64,000 nucleotides of DNA from Herpetosiphonaceae bacterium (lineage in GTDB: Bacteria; Chloroflexota; Chloroflexia; Chloroflexales; Herpetosiphonaceae), in NCBI GenBank assembly GCA_026003835.1, contig BPHZ01000003.1, positions 310,001 to 374,000 on the forward strand. Reading direction: 5' to 3'. The translations under genes were made by a program, and so were the position numbers. The notes under the pieces were generated by a model, which was not told where the DNA came from, ran no database searches, and was given only the letters and a program-made list of their open reading frames with translations. Shown here piece by piece: positions 1-7,966 of the stretch (its first letter is position 1; each line of letters begins with the position of its first letter).

Positions 1-322
1 GGAGATCTGGCTTGATCTCCATCGCCTGTTCAAACTCAGCAATGGCTCCCTCCAGATTTCCCTGTCGCTCATAGACAATACCAAGGCCGACGTGGGCTGG
101 GATGCTCTCAGGATCGGCTTGGAGGACCTGCTTGAAAGCCTTGACAGCTTCGTCGAGTCGCTGCTGACTTAGATAGGCCTCGCCGAGGAGCCTATAGGCT
201 TCGATAAAATGGGGAACGTGCGCGAGGAGATGCTGCGAGATACCGACTGCCCGGTCAATTGCGCCCGTCTCCAGAGCATGCCGCGCCTCATCATACAGGG
301 ACTGAATGGTTACCGTTGCCAT
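1..322 (-). CDS. TPR-repeat protein (3' end outside window)
   Basis: The first 107 residues are visible; the gene runs off the left edge. Two tetratricopeptide units can be read, LLGEAYLSQQRLDEAVKAF and LGIVYERQGNLEGAIAEF, with the usual Gly/Ala/Tyr spacing of paired helices. There is no signal peptide, so it is probably a cytoplasmic scaffold protein. The ATG at 322 is preceded by an AAAGGAG ribosome site about 7 nt upstream, and a good promoter lies about 120 nt upstream. The specific partner is unknown. The TPR assignment is firm; the role is not determinable from this fragment. Confidence 0.8.
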   Translation of the reverse strand, partial: MATVTIQSLYDEARHALETGAIDRAVGISQHLLAHVPHFIEAYRLLGEAYLSQQRLDEAVKAFKQVLQADPESIPAHVGLGIVYERQGNLEGAIAEFEQAMEIKPDL

Positions 323-443
323 GCTCGCTCCTTTACCGGCCGCCGCGCGGCAGCAACCCGACTAATAAACCCTTTACGGATGATCGTCAGCGATCAGCGT
401 ATCAGCGCCATACAGAACCTGGTTTGGCGTAAAACTCTTGACT

Positions 444-472
444 ATTATAGCGTACAGGCCTATGCAGTGCAA
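444..472 (-). promoter_or_regulatory. Promoter for the TPR gene
   Basis: On the minus strand, TTGCAC (467-472) is separated by 17 bp from a perfect TATAAT (444-449). It points at the TPR gene starting at 322, giving a leader of roughly 115 nt. Confidence 0.6.
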
Positions 473-582
473 GGGGCGTGCGCATAATCGTCCAGCTCTT
501 TCCCCCTTATGTGAAGGGAGGCTGATTGCGGATCCAATGAGTCATGTACGCTCTATTTGGTTCTCCAGGTGGAGCATCAGCG

Positions 583-1002
583 CTACGATGTTGTGTTCAT
601 GAGTGGGATCAATCGGGTGAGTACCGCCTGTAACTCCTCAATCGAGAACGGCTTTGCCAGCACCGCTGTATATGGGTCTGTCCGGAGCTGCTCCTCCTGA
701 TCCAGGAAGCGGTTGATGGCGGCGGTACAGATGATGACTGGAAGCCTGGCGGTTGCGGCGTGCCCCCGTAGTTGCTTGAGCAGTGTAATGCCATCGATAC
801 CGGCCATCATTTGATCCAGCAGCAGCAGATCTGGTGGGGATTCGAGGAGCGCAGGCAGAGCTTCGCTGGCAAAGGAGTAACATCTAATCTCAGATACTCC
901 AATGTAGTCGAGCATCATCTGCGCTAGTACTTGAAACTCGCCTGAATCGTCCACGATCGCGGCGCGGCGTAGATGGAGCTGAGAAGGTGATTCAGGTGTC
1001 AT
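583..1002 (-). CDS. Single-domain response regulator (CheY-like receiver)
   Basis: This 139-residue protein is a stand-alone receiver domain. The acidic pair is seen in AIVDDS near the N-terminus, the phospho-acceptor Asp in LLLLDQMM, the conserved Thr in IICTAA, and the Lys of the active site in LAKPFS. No output domain follows, so it probably signals by protein contact, as CheY/Spo0F types do. It lies 6 nt downstream of the HNH nuclease gene on the same strand, suggesting co-transcription, although the two functions are not obviously linked. No histidine kinase lies next to it. Confidence 0.85.
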   Translation of the reverse strand: MTPESPSQLHLRRAAIVDDSGEFQVLAQMMLDYIGVSEIRCYSFASEALPALLESPPDLLLLDQMMAGIDGITLLKQLRGHAATARLPVIICTAAINRFLDQEEQLRTDPYTAVLAKPFSIEELQAVLTRLIPLMNTTS

Positions 1003-1008
1003 AGCGTG

Positions 1009-1539
1009 TTATACCTGTTCATAAAGGGAGGCGGGCAGAAATGGGCGCCAGGCCTCTGCGGCTGGTCCTTTGAGCCGCCGCTCAATTGCATAGTACGGGC
1101 CGGCGGGCGGTTGGAATGGCTGGCGCCGAAGCCGCATCCGTGCTTCTTCGGGTGTGCGTCCTCCCTTCCGATGGTTACATACCCGGCAGGCACTGACAAG
1201 ATTCTCCCACGTGTGCTGTCCACCCCGATGGCGTGGGATAATGTGATCGAGCGTCAGATCGTGGGTCTGAATGCCACAATACTGACAGCTATAGTTGTCG
1301 CGCCGAAAGATCTCACGGCGCGACAGCTTGACCACCGCCATAGGGCGCCGGATCAGGTGGCTCAGCCTGATGACGCTGGGGCACCTGATAGAGGCAAACG
1401 AGGTGTGGATGATCTCCTGATTGTAATCCAGGACTTCTGCTTTTCCACACAGCACAAGCACGAGAGCCCGGCGGGCATTGCAGATATTGATTGGCTCATA
1501 GTTGTAATTGAGGACGAGGACGGGTGAATTCATCTCCAT
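1009..1539 (-). CDS. HNH endonuclease family protein
   Basis: This 176-residue protein has a C-terminal HNH nuclease domain. A CQYCG zinc knuckle is followed by LDHIIPRHRGG, which carries the catalytic His, then TWENLVSACRVCNHRKG with the second Cys pair and the Asn/His positions. The N-terminal part (VLVLNYNYEPINI) matches the short family of bacterial HNH proteins related to McrA/5-methylcytosine nucleases, which are common outside restriction loci. It is the first gene of a two-gene unit with the response regulator. The nuclease fold is confident; whether it acts on foreign DNA or in repair is unknown. Confidence 0.85.
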   Translation of the reverse strand: MEMNSPVLVLNYNYEPINICNARRALVLVLCGKAEVLDYNQEIIHTSFASIRCPSVIRLSHLIRRPMAVVKLSRREIFRRDNYSCQYCGIQTHDLTLDHIIPRHRGGQHTWENLVSACRVCNHRKGGRTPEEARMRLRRQPFQPPAGPYYAIERRLKGPAAEAWRPFLPASLYEQV

Positions 1540-1569
1540 ATGGACTCCCTGCCTGTGCAGCCCTGGAGA

Positions 1570-1598
1570 ATTGTATCATGGGGTTTACGCTGATGCAA
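1570..1598 (-). promoter_or_regulatory. Promoter for HNH/response-regulator unit
   Basis: Minus-strand TTGCAT (1593-1598), 17 bp, then TACAAT (1570-1575) with an extended -10 TGA directly before it. It sits about 30 bp upstream of the HNH start codon. Confidence 0.5.
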
Positions 1599-1653
1599 TA
1601 GTCTGGCCGGGATGAGACCGCTGTGCCTCCGAGGGTAGGCTGGCCGGAGCGAT

Positions 1654-1682
1654 TTGCGTGCCTGGCGTGGGCAGGGTACAAT
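1654..1682 (+). promoter_or_regulatory. Probable lgt promoter
   Basis: TTGCGT (1654-1659), a 17-bp spacer and TACAAT (1677-1682) lie about 45 bp before the lgt start. The -35 match is only partial. Confidence 0.4.
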
Positions 1683-1728
1683 GCTCTCTAGCCCGTATCG
1701 GGCAGGAGTTGTTACGAGGGATTGAGAA

Positions 1729-2742
1729 ATGTATCCACCAGATGATCCGTTTTTGATTAACACGACGATCGGCGGTATCTACCTGACAATCCGCTGGTAT
1801 GCTGTTTTTATTCTTGGCGGCGTGATGATTGCCGGCATGATCGGTACACGGCGCGCGCGCGACCGGGGCTATAACCCGGACCATGTCTGGAACGCCTTGA
1901 TGCTGGGCTTGATTTTAGGCGTGCTCTTCGCCCGGCTCTGGTATGTTGCCTTTGAGTGGAAGCGATTCGAGGGCCAGCCAATCCTGACCATCCTTAACCC
2001 GGCCACGGGGGGCCTGGCGATGCACGGCGCAATTCTCGGCGGCGCTCTGGCGGCCGCGATCTACACCCGCCGCCATAAGCTTAATTTGCTGGACTGGCTG
2101 GATATTGCGGCGCCGGGCTACGCTATCGCGCAGGCGATCGGCCGCTGGGGGAATTTTTTCAATCAGGAAGCCTATGGCAGGCCGATGGCCGATCCCAGGC
2201 CGTGGGGCCTGCGTATCGACCCTGAGCATCGCATCCCCCCCTACAACGATCTGGCGCAGTTTCCGGAGGCGACTCGTTTCCATCCGACGTTTCTCTACGA
2301 GTCGCTGTGGAATCTGACGGTCTTTTTATCGCTGCTCCTCGTGGAGCGCCGCTGGGGGGCGAAGCTGCGCCGCGGCGATACAGCCCTGCTGTACGGTGTA
2401 TTCTACTCTATCGGCCGTTTCTTCGTCGAGGATCTGCGTGTTGACAAGCTTTGCACCGGCGGCGTTGGCGGGGTGGTGTGCGAGCAGGGCTTCTCGACGG
2501 CCAGGCTGGTGAGTGTGGTGTTGATTCTTGTTTGTAGCGCCATCTTTATTGGACGCCGGCTGCTGCGTCCTAAGCCACCGGCAAGCGCCTACCAGCCCCT
2601 TGGGCAGACCTGGCCTCCCGATAAGGGGGTGGCTGGAACGCTAGAGCCGACGCAAGATGCGATAGCAGAAGAGACTACTGGGGAGCAAGCTGCTGATGCT
2701 GGCGGCAATCAACGTCCCCAGGAAGGCCAGCCGGCGGGGTAA
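1729..2742 (+). CDS. lgt: Prolipoprotein diacylglyceryl transferase
   Basis: Lgt transfers a diacylglyceryl group from phosphatidylglycerol to the lipobox cysteine of pre-lipoproteins in the cytoplasmic membrane. The signature is clear: an AMHGAILGG segment with the conserved His, then the IGRWGNFFNQEAYG motif containing the essential Arg and Asn, and HPTFLYESLWN. Several hydrophobic segments span the protein. At 337 residues it is longer than the usual 260-290 because of a polar C-terminal tail after about residue 285, rich in Pro, Glu and Gln. The substrates include lipoproteins encoded in this window (PstS, the BatC-like protein). It converges with the aminotransferase gene, leaving only 16 bp between them. 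Confidence 0.95.
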   Translation: MYPPDDPFLINTTIGGIYLTIRWYAVFILGGVMIAGMIGTRRARDRGYNPDHVWNALMLGLILGVLFARLWYVAFEWKRFEGQPILTILNPATGGLAMHGAILGGALAAAIYTRRHKLNLLDWLDIAAPGYAIAQAIGRWGNFFNQEAYGRPMADPRPWGLRIDPEHRIPPYNDLAQFPEATRFHPTFLYESLWNLTVFLSLLLVERRWGAKLRRGDTALLYGVFYSIGRFFVEDLRVDKLCTGGVGGVVCEQGFSTARLVSVVLILVCSAIFIGRRLLRPKPPASAYQPLGQTWPPDKGVAGTLEPTQDAIAEETTGEQAADAGGNQRPQEGQPAG

Positions 2743-2758
2743 GTGCGGCGCGGGGTTT

Positions 2759-4111
2759 TTAGATAAAGCCGGCACGTCTGACGGCGGCGATGGCTCGCTC
2801 GAAAGCGTCGAGGGTTGCGGTGACTTCGGCCTCGCTATGGGCGGTAGAGACAAAGCCAGCGATGCCTTTCATCAGATCCACCCCTTCGTTGAGCAGCGCC
2901 AGCCGGAAGTGTTTGCGCAGCTGTGGCGAGGCGCCGCCAGCTTTAAGCTCTGTGATGCTAAGTCGATCGAAGGCTGGTTCGCCTGGAGCAAAGTCAACAC
3001 TGGCACCAACGACCAGGTGAAAGATTGACGAGTCGCCGTAGGCAGCCCAGCCGTACAGGCCCTCTGCACGTAATCGATCGTTCATCCCCGCTACGAGGGC
3101 CGCGCAGGTCTGCGCTGCTTGCTGTTGCAGCGTCCCGTCCCGAATGATTGCCAGGGCGGCACAGCCGGCCGCTGCTGAAAGCGGATTGGCGTTGAAGGTG
3201 CCGTGGTGGCGCACTTTATAGCGCTCATTCCACTCTCGATCGCGTACCGCCAGGTGCTCCATCACATCAGCCCGGCCGCCGACGGCGCCGCCGGGCAGGC
3301 CGCCGGCAAGGATCTTCGCCAGGCAGGTCAGGTCGGCAGTAAAGTTTGCGCGCTCCTGCTGCCCGCCCGGCGCAACGCGGAAACCCGTTACAACCTCGTC
3401 ACAGATCAACAACACGTCATACTGCCTGGTCAGCGACCGTAGATCCTGTACAAAACCTGCCGGCAGCGGTTGTGCACCATAGGAGGCACCGGTTGGCTCG
3501 ACGATCACCGCCGCAATATCGTTGCGCTCGCGCAGCGTCCGCGCGACGGCATCAAGGTCCGGATCCAGGACGAGAGTTGCCTCGCCAGGTCCTGGTGGCA
3601 AACCGGCTGGCGATAGGCTATGACCCTCAGCTCCCGTAGCCAGCGCGTCGCTCCAGCCGTGGAAGTGGCCGGCGAAACGCAGAACCATGGGCTTGCCGGT
3701 GAACGCCCTTACCAGCCGCAAGGCCAGCATTGTTGCTTCAGTACCTGATGCTGTAAAGCGCAGCCGTTCGATAGAGGGGAAGCAATCTACAATCAGCCTG
3801 GCCCAGTGAAGTTCGTGAGCCGTGGAGCCGCCAAGGTGCGTCCCTCGTTCGACCTGCTGCTGTACGGCCCGGACGATCGCCGGATGGCTGTGGCCGAGCA
3901 GCAGCGCTCCATGGCCCATCCAGTAGTCGATCAACCTGTTCCCATCGATGTCCCATTTATAGGCACCATGGGCGTGCTCAATGGAGAGAGGGAAGGGATC
4001 AGCTAAACGACCATCGTGAGTAACGCCGCTTGGGAAGCGGAGCCTGGCTTCTTGGAAAGAGCCTATTGACGTTGGGTGCCGTTCGCGGTAGATTTGTTCA
4101 ATCTCATTCAT
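2759..4111 (-). CDS. Class III aminotransferase, glutamate-1-semialdehyde aminomutase-like
   Basis: A PLP-dependent class III aminotransferase of 450 residues. The aminomutase-like N-terminus (RFPSGVTHDGR) is followed by the phosphate-binding TASGTEATMLALRLVRA, the cofactor-contacting ICDEVVTGFR, and the Schiff-base lysine in CLAKILAGGLPGGAVGG. It resembles HemL, which makes 5-aminolevulinate from glutamate semialdehyde. HemL-like paralogues outside heme operons are common, and no tetrapyrrole genes are nearby, so another amino acid or ketone substrate is possible. It lies 23 nt downstream of the metallophosphoesterase gene and is probably co-transcribed. The fold is certain; the exact reaction is not. 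Confidence 0.85.
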   Translation of the reverse strand: MNEIEQIYRERHPTSIGSFQEARLRFPSGVTHDGRLADPFPLSIEHAHGAYKWDIDGNRLIDYWMGHGALLLGHSHPAIVRAVQQQVERGTHLGGSTAHELHWARLIVDCFPSIERLRFTASGTEATMLALRLVRAFTGKPMVLRFAGHFHGWSDALATGAEGHSLSPAGLPPGPGEATLVLDPDLDAVARTLRERNDIAAVIVEPTGASYGAQPLPAGFVQDLRSLTRQYDVLLICDEVVTGFRVAPGGQQERANFTADLTCLAKILAGGLPGGAVGGRADVMEHLAVRDREWNERYKVRHHGTFNANPLSAAAGCAALAIIRDGTLQQQAAQTCAALVAGMNDRLRAEGLYGWAAYGDSSIFHLVVGASVDFAPGEPAFDRLSITELKAGGASPQLRKHFRLALLNEGVDLMKGIAGFVSTAHSEAEVTATLDAFERAIAAVRRAGFI

Positions 4112-4134
4112 GCTTCTACTCGTATCATCGTGAA

Positions 4135-4866
4135 TTACATACCAAGATCGAGCCGTGTGATCAGCAGATCTGGGAGACCAACCTCGCGCATCTGTTGCTG
4201 GGTTTTGGCGACATCGTAGGCGACGCGGTGGAAGGTAATGCGGGCTCGTTTGGGGTCGTAGATTGCGTAGGCGGCGCGGGAATCCCCATCGCGCGGCTGG
4301 CCGACACTACCAGGATTGATGATATAGCGGCTGTTTTTTTCGAAAGAGAGTATTTTTCCATCACGCGGGATCGAGCGTATGCAAGGCTGCTCGTCGATCG
4401 ATTGAAAAATGATGGGGACATGGGTATGTCCAACGCAGCAGATCTGTGTATCGAAGTAGAAAAAAGAGTGATCGGCCGCTTCGGGCTCCAGTAAATATTC
4501 CCATACCGGCTCGCGTGGGCTGGCATGCGCAATGGTTATCTGGTCATTGATCCGGCGGATGGGGGGGAGCGAGGAGAGGTAGGTGCGGCTCTCATCGGTG
4601 AGTTGCTTGGAGGTCCACTCGCTGGCTCGCCGCGCAAGTGGGTTGAAAGTACTCAGATCAAGCTCGCCGAGCGATGCAAGATCATGGTTACCAATCAGCG
4701 AGATAGCGCCTAGCTCCTTGATACGCTGGACACATTCATTCGGGCAGGGGCCGTAGCCAATAATATCGCCAAGACACCAGATCGTATCGACATCAGGTGC
4801 GGCATCGAGCACTGCCTCAAGCGCTACAAGATTTGCATGAATATCGGAGATCAATAGAGTGGACAT
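4135..4866 (-). CDS. Calcineurin-like metallophosphoesterase (YfcE/MJ0936 type)
   Basis: The 243-residue protein carries the metallophosphoesterase motifs in order: SDIHAN (two metal ligands), CLGDIIGYGP, GNHD, and the C-terminal CVGHTHVP. INPGSVGQPRDGD is typical of the YfcE/MJ0936 subgroup, which hydrolyses phosphodiesters with two metal ions. It is cytoplasmic, with no signal peptide. It is the promoter-proximal gene of a two-gene unit with the aminotransferase. The physiological substrate of this subgroup is generally unsettled. Confidence 0.88.
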   Translation of the reverse strand: MSTLLISDIHANLVALEAVLDAAPDVDTIWCLGDIIGYGPCPNECVQRIKELGAISLIGNHDLASLGELDLSTFNPLARRASEWTSKQLTDESRTYLSSLPPIRRINDQITIAHASPREPVWEYLLEPEAADHSFFYFDTQICCVGHTHVPIIFQSIDEQPCIRSIPRDGKILSFEKNSRYIINPGSVGQPRDGDSRAAYAIYDPKRARITFHRVAYDVAKTQQQMREVGLPDLLITRLDLGM

Positions 4867-4919
4867 GAACTAACAGTATCCTTTCAAAACGCACTAAATG
4901 GAAGAAGGTCGCTATCCGG

Positions 4920-4925
4920 TATAAT
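4920..4925 (+). promoter_or_regulatory. -10 element before the GerMN gene
   Basis: A perfect TATAAT lies 38 bp before the preferred GTG start at 4964. No convincing -35 is seen, so an activator or weak promoter is possible. A transcript starting near 4931 would exclude most of the longer reading from the ATG at 4937, supporting the GTG start. Confidence 0.35.
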
Positions 4926-4963
4926 GGTTACAAGCTATGGAACAGGGGTTCCGAGGAGCAGTT

Positions 4964-6475
4964 GTGAAGCAGGGTCATCACTGCCCATATCTAGGATTAA
5001 AACATAATCGTGCCATCCGTTTTGCCTCGCCGACACCGGAACATCGCTGCTACGTTTCTGGCGATCCGCAGGAGATCCCGGTCGATCAGGCGCGCTACTG
5101 TCTCAGCGCAAATCATGTCCGGTGCCCATTATACACCGGGGAGATGCTGGCTTCAATGGTGCCGATCACCAGGCGTCAGGGCGGAGTCCGCGGTTGGATC
5201 AGCAGCCTTACACCGCGTGATCGGGCAATTTACGGTGCACTGGTCGGTATGTTAGGCGTGATCCTGATTATCTATGCGGTCGGTATCTATCTGCTCTGGA
5301 CAAAGAATACATCGGGTATCGTATCCGGAGAGATTTTGCAAACGCCGACGGAGGAGGGGCAAGCACTGGCTGTGACAGTGACGGCTTCTGCGACGCCGAC
5401 ATCATTGAAAACACCGTCGGCAACGCCACGCTCCTTGCCGACGCCGACATCTTCGCCGAGCGCGACTCCATCCGCGACGCCGACGGAGATCGCTGTGCTG
5501 GCGACATCCTCGCCGACACAGCCTGCATCTCCATCTCCAGCGACCGCGACACCGACGAGCATTCCGCCGACGAATACCCCCATGGTGGTTCCACCAACGC
5601 CTTCACCCGTACCCTCACCGCTGCCCACCGCAACAATGGCTCCTCCGGCTACCAGACCACTGCCGACATCACAGGCTGAACCGCCCGGCCCAACGGTCAG
5701 CGTTGTTCTTCTGTACTTCGGCGATCCTTCCGGACGCCTGTTGATACCCGTTACCCGCTCGATCCAACCGACGAATCAGTGGCGTACAGCGGCGCTTCAG
5801 GAGCTGCTCAAAGGGCCGAAAGGTCGTTTATCACGGGTGATCGCCGAGGGCACCGAGCTGCTTAGTCTTAGCATATCCGGCAATCTGGCGACTGTGAATC
5901 TAAGCCAGCACCCAGGTTCAACGCTCGCTATTCAATCGATCGTGCTATCGATCACTGAGCGAACCGATGTTACCCAGGTTCAGATCCAGGTCAACGGCTC
6001 GAATATTACAGCGCAGCCGCTCTTCCGTCCCAACATCAATAAAGATAATCCACAAGAGCTGTCCGGCGACTTCGCAACGACGGAGTTTCTGCCGCTCTAT
6101 TTCCCATTGAACGACGCGCCCTACTATGTCCGAGTGACCAGGTTGATCCCTAAGACAAAGAGCATTGCCCGCGAGACGGTTCAAGGATTGATTGATGGTC
6201 CCGGACAGTATAGCAATCTGTTGGGCCATCCCATTCCTGCGGGAACGACGATCCGAAGCATCGTCTTGAGGTCGGGAACGCTGACCGTCGACTTCAGCGC
6301 TGCGTTTGCCGATGCCGTCGACCGCCAGCAGACGATCGACACCCTGCTGCTCTCGCTTACTACATTTGCTTCCGTTGATCGCGTCGTCATCATGGTCGAA
6401 GGGCGTGGGCTCGGCGAGCTGTGGGGAAGCCAGTACGCTGGCCCGCTGACCCGCCCGGCGCTCAACCCCGAATAA
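4964..6475 (+). CDS. Membrane-anchored double GerMN-domain protein with Cys-rich N-terminus
   Basis: I prefer the GTG at 4964, with GAGGAG 5 nt upstream, over the ATG at 4937, which lacks a ribosome site. The protein is then 503 residues. A cytoplasmic N-terminal module carries four cysteines (about residues 7, 29, 46 and 54; CPYLG...CYV...YCL...CPLY) that could bind a metal. One membrane helix (about 90-112) follows, then a roughly 110-residue Thr/Pro/Ser-rich wall-spanning linker, then two GerMN domains (about 240-345 and 375-490). GerMN domains occur in spore germination and cell-surface proteins; here a surface role without sporulation is likely. The linker has strong CCGACG-type codon bias that produces long false open frames on the other strand. 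Confidence 0.8.
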   Translation: MKQGHHCPYLGLKHNRAIRFASPTPEHRCYVSGDPQEIPVDQARYCLSANHVRCPLYTGEMLASMVPITRRQGGVRGWISSLTPRDRAIYGALVGMLGVILIIYAVGIYLLWTKNTSGIVSGEILQTPTEEGQALAVTVTASATPTSLKTPSATPRSLPTPTSSPSATPSATPTEIAVLATSSPTQPASPSPATATPTSIPPTNTPMVVPPTPSPVPSPLPTATMAPPATRPLPTSQAEPPGPTVSVVLLYFGDPSGRLLIPVTRSIQPTNQWRTAALQELLKGPKGRLSRVIAEGTELLSLSISGNLATVNLSQHPGSTLAIQSIVLSITERTDVTQVQIQVNGSNITAQPLFRPNINKDNPQELSGDFATTEFLPLYFPLNDAPYYVRVTRLIPKTKSIARETVQGLIDGPGQYSNLLGHPIPAGTTIRSIVLRSGTLTVDFSAAFADAVDRQQTIDTLLLSLTTFASVDRVVIMVEGRGLGELWGSQYAGPLTRPALNPE

Positions 6476-6491
6476 TGCGGCTATTTGAAAT

Positions 6492-6528
6492 GACACCAGC
6501 GCCTCTTGTGAGGAGAGGCGCTGGTGTC
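6492..6528. terminator. Bidirectional terminator hairpin
   Basis: A perfect 14-bp stem (6492-6505 with 6515-6528) and a 9-nt loop lie between the convergent GerMN and GlsB genes. The downstream T tract is short on both strands. Confidence 0.7.
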
Positions 6529-6545
6529 TTGTCTCGGCTATAATC

Positions 6546-6815
6546 CTAACGGACCGTGCCGCGCCGGAAGAGGTTTACAATCGCCAGCAGAATAATGGCG
6601 CCAAGGAGCGAGACCAGGAGCCCAGATAGGCTGAAGTCTCCTTCTGTGATTGTACCGGTGCCGAATAGTGGCGCGAGTAGAAAGCCACCGATCAGGGCGC
6701 CGACGATACCTACAATCACGTTGAGCAGAATACCCTGGGACTCGTCCGTGCCCATAATCAGACTGGCGATCCAGCCAATGATACCGCCGACGATCAGCCA
6801 GATGATAATGTTCAT
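6546..6815 (-). CDS. GlsB/YeaQ/YmgE family stress-response membrane protein
   Basis: This 89-residue, highly hydrophobic protein has the transglycosylase-associated pattern: IIGWIASLIMG, then GILLNVIVGIVGALIGGF, then a third hydrophobic segment SLLGAIILLAIVNLF. The family consists of three-helix membrane proteins, often induced by stress and linked to the Asp23/amaP envelope system in Gram-positives; the molecular role is unclear. A GGAGGGAAG ribosome site lies about 7 nt before the ATG at 6815. It is monocistronic, with a hairpin terminator behind it. Confidence 0.9.
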   Translation of the reverse strand: MNIIIWLIVGGIIGWIASLIMGTDESQGILLNVIVGIVGALIGGFLLAPLFGTGTITEGDFSLSGLLVSLLGAIILLAIVNLFRRGTVR

Positions 6816-7040
6816 AGATACTTCCCTCCCTCATTACTACCTACTAGTGGTCGGCCACAGAGCCATTGATGGGGTGGTTTGGCGGGGCTGCGCCCCCCAG
6901 CTCCCCCTTTCCTCATCACCTTTCCAGTGATGGTCCACGAGAGGCATTGTAGTGCCTGCTTTGTACAAAGCAAAAGGTGTGCCAGCGCTCGCGTCGTGTC
7001 ACAGCGTCCGCTGCAAGTCCTTGCCGGCAGATTCATCTGA
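6816..7040. repeat. Intergenic segment with dispersed GC-rich repeat (copy A)
   Basis: From 6841 to about 6918 lies a copy of a dispersed element: CTACTAGTGGTCGGCCACA, then GGGGTGG..GGCGGGGCTGCGCCCCCC, ending CTTTCCTCATC. The same order, inverted, is found at 34262-34345, and related cores occur in tandem at 40561-40870. The GGGGC/GCCCC core can form a hairpin. No gene is seen in the rest. Confidence 0.6.
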
Positions 7041-7266
7041 TGGGATGGTAAGCACGATCGGATCGCCCTGAATGAAGCGGATAAAGCCGAACGAGATGGG
7101 GGTATGGAATTCCCTGATCTTCATCACGACGGATTATGCTATGATTGAAGAGGAGGACTACGACGCTAGCCTACCCATTCTCGATCACCAGCACGCACGC
7201 GACCATCCACCGGCGCTTGTCAGCAATATGGGGCTGCTTGCCCTGCCTGAGTTCTGCCTATGTTGA
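7041..7266 (+). pseudogene. Possible decayed fragment of alkaline-phosphatase-superfamily phosphodiesterase
   Basis: Two short overlapping frames look like pieces of one protein. One frame (from 7041) reads DRIALNEADKAERDG; the next (from about 7090) reads GVWNSLIFITTDYAM. In type I phosphodiesterases a stretch like NEADKAIGR precedes GVWDxTLFIITTDHGM, with the Asp/His as metal ligands. Here they are out of frame and the His is replaced by Tyr. No ribosome site supports the 64-residue frame starting at 7072. I read this as a remnant lying just before thiN; the call is tentative. Confidence 0.3.
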
Positions 7267-7931
7267 CCGTTATCGTTGCCGATGCCCCTGATACCGATAT
7301 CTCCGCATTTCGCCCACTAGTCGATTGTGCGCAGCTGCGAATCGCCGCCGATGGCGGCGCGCGCTATCTGTTAGCGCTGGGTGTGCGTCCAGATCTGGTC
7401 ATTGGCGATCTGGACTCGCTTCCTGAGGAGTTGTTGGCGGCGCTGGCTGACCAGGGCACACAAATCGAACGCCACCCAGCAGAAAAAGAGGAGACGGATC
7501 TCGAACTGGCGCTGTTGCGCGCGGTGGAGCAGGGCGCCAGCCGTATGATCGTACTGGCGGCGCTTGGCGGCCGGCATGATCAGCATCTGGCTAACCTGCT
7601 CCTGCTTGCCCATCCGCAGCTGCAACGGCGCGAGGTTATGATCCTCGACGGTTCATGGGAGATTCGCCTGATCAGTGAGAGTGTAGAGATCACGGGGCGT
7701 CCTGGTGAGATTGTTTCGCTGCTGCCGCTCGGTACTGCCCATGGCGTCACCACCGAAGGGCTCTACTATCCACTGCGTGACGAGTCTCTGCTGCTCGGGC
7801 CAGCGCGCGGCGTCAGCAATATCTTGTTGGGCGAGCGGGCGCGGATCATCGTGCGCGAAGGGCTGCTCTGGCTCTTCCACTGCCGTGATAGTCCTGCCGC
7901 AGCCATCGAATTGATCAGCCCAGATAGATAA
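7260..7931 (+). CDS. thiN: Thiamine pyrophosphokinase
   Basis: A 223-residue ATP:thiamine diphosphotransferase that converts thiamine to the active cofactor thiamine diphosphate. Family motifs are present: AADGGARYLL (nucleotide loop), VIGDLDSLP (acidic metal site), EKEETDLELAL, and LGGRHDQHLAN. The C-terminal thiamine-binding half ends with RGVSN. The length is normal for bacterial enzymes. It is followed 35 bp later by a CNNM-family gene on the same strand. The glycine oxidase gene thiO, also in thiamine synthesis, is far away at 44.7 kb. Confidence 0.93.
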   Translation: MLTVIVADAPDTDISAFRPLVDCAQLRIAADGGARYLLALGVRPDLVIGDLDSLPEELLAALADQGTQIERHPAEKEETDLELALLRAVEQGASRMIVLAALGGRHDQHLANLLLLAHPQLQRREVMILDGSWEIRLISESVEITGRPGEIVSLLPLGTAHGVTTEGLYYPLRDESLLLGPARGVSNILLGERARIIVREGLLWLFHCRDSPAAAIELISPDR

Positions 7932-7966
7932 TCAGGCTGGTCTGGCCCCGGCGAGGAGGGAATACT

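Noticed and set aside
5287..5636. Minus-strand frames rich in Gly/Val in the GerMN gene
   Set aside because: They are shadows of the Thr/Pro/Ser-coding linker, caused by its repetitive codons.
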